Of a DNA stretch of 64,000 nt, positions 63,141-64,000 are shown piece after piece. Position 1 is the stretch's first letter; every line of letters begins with the position of its first letter. Made by a program: the position numbers and the translations under genes. Source of the stretch: Proteles cristata cristata (Eukaryota > Chordata > Mammalia > Carnivora > Hyaenidae); assembly GCA_017311185.1 (NCBI GenBank), contig JAESUZ010001724.1, positions 186,001 to 250,000 of the forward strand, given 5' to 3'. A model generated the notes under the pieces. That model worked only from the letters and a program-made list of their open reading frames with translations. It had not been told where the DNA came from and searched no databases.

Positions 63141-64000
63141 CAGACCCGGGCACGGACATCGTGGCACACATCTCACACTGCCTCTTAGATAACTGCCTCT
63201 AAGGACAATGGTTGGGGTCAAAGGTCACGCCCGCCCCGAAGGCCTCAGAAGGACCCAGGCACTCCTACCAGCAGTGTGGACCAGGACTCGTTTCCCCACC
63301 CCCAACCCACATGGAGTATTATTATCTTTTTTTTGTTTTTTTTTTTCATCTGGGCCTGTCTTACAGCCAGGGAAATAAAACAATAAACCTACATCTTGTT
63401 TTAATGTGCTTATCTTTTATTACCAGTGAGATTGAATTTCTTCCAACGTCAGCCAGCGGCAGCCTGGCTCAGGCCTCTTGAAGTTACTGCAGCGCCTCTA
63501 AGGGCACAAAATACCCCGGGGCACTCCAGCCAGCACGGGACTGGGACGCGCTTAGCCAGGGGGTCTCTGCTGGCACAGGCTGGCGGGTCCCACCAGGGCA
63601 CACGGCCCAACTTCCAGGGTCCCGAAGGATCTCAGAGGGGGACCAGGACTGGACGACTTTTCCTGCGGCCCAGGCAGCCCAGGGTGGCACTCGGCCCCGC
63701 TCTGGCTTCTGTCACTTTGCCACCACTAAGGCTGAACCATGTGGCTGGCAAACCTGTGTTAGGCGCAGGGCTGGCCCGTGGCCAGACCCGTCATCTCCTC
63801 TCCACGGGCCCGGCTGCTGGTGCTCACCTCTCCTGAGGGCCGGAGGGGTGGCTCTTTGCTTCCCTCCCTATGATGGTCTTCAATCCAGGAGGGGATAAGA
63901 TTCAGCTCAGGCCCCTCTTCACTCACAAGCCTGCAGACCCTGTTCCCATTTTACAAACCGAGGACCTGCTTTTCACTTATGTGCTGGGAGTTGAGGGTGT
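63141..64000. other. Unassigned, GC-rich in the second half
   Basis: A T-run at 63326-63347, then GC-rich DNA from 63430. The 136-codon plus frame at 63426-63836 has no recognised domain. A MIR-like end ('cccattttacaaaccgagga') appears near 63945-63965 and runs toward the window edge. Confidence 0.35.

Noticed and set aside
1..64000. CRISPR array, bacterial operon, phage or plasmid features
   Set aside because: The repeat content is mammalian throughout; regularly spaced short repeats are microsatellites, and repeated 'gggttcgagccc' motifs are SINE box-B sequences.

Overview
The window looks like nuclear DNA from a cat-family carnivore (Felidae). I find no gene in it that I can annotate with confidence. 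About 39 copies of the carnivore tRNA-derived SINE (CAN-SINE / SINEC type) are spread through it. Their body ('tcgggctctgtgctgacagctcagagcctggagcc') is the form I know from felids; the dog form differs. The other recognisable DNA is L1 LINEs of several ages, ancient mammalian MIR and L2, hAT (MER5-like) and Tigger DNA transposon relics, probable solo LTRs of endogenous retroviruses, and microsatellites. The longest open reading frame is 221 codons and lies in GC-rich DNA. None of the other frames shows a convincing protein family, apart from decayed L1 reverse-transcriptase pieces.

Layout. 0-13.5 kb: a MER5-like element split by a young SINE, a probable ERV LTR (minus), a decayed L1 ORF2 (about 3.3-5.9 kb) carrying a GGAA repeat and a SINE, a Tigger-type element, nested SINEs near 9.7-10.1 kb, a CA/CG microsatellite, a 5'-inverted L1 at 11.05-11.57 kb and another old L1 to 13.3 kb. 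13.5-25 kb: GC-moderate DNA with L2 (17.2-18.0 and 18.4-19.2 kb), MIRs and SINEs. 25.4-26.2 kb: a textbook twin-primed, inverted L1 with a 17-bp target-site duplication. 26.6-33 kb: a head-to-head pair of young SINEs, L2/L1 fragments and MER5-like pieces. 33-38 kb: mostly unassigned single-copy-looking DNA. 38-42.5 kb: old L1 pieces, SINEs and a probable plus-strand LTR. 42.5-51.5 kb: MIR/L2-rich and fairly GC-rich. 51.7-52.7 kb: the only strong CpG island, with CCAAT, YY1, ETS, E2F and three CACGTG sites. It is the best candidate for a gene start. 53-64 kb: a minus-strand L1 ORF2 relic, MIR/L2, an L1 and a SINE that used the same target site (60.3-61.1 kb), a second GC-rich patch (61.2-61.8 kb) and old LINE relics.

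No operon, pathway or multi-gene system can be read here. The evolutionary story is retrotransposition by L1 machinery: many SINE and L1 insertions keep target-site duplications beginning AAGA or AAAG, as expected of the L1 endonuclease. All repeat names were assigned by eye from remembered consensus patterns. Boundaries of ancient repeats (MIR, L2, MER5, LTR) are approximate.
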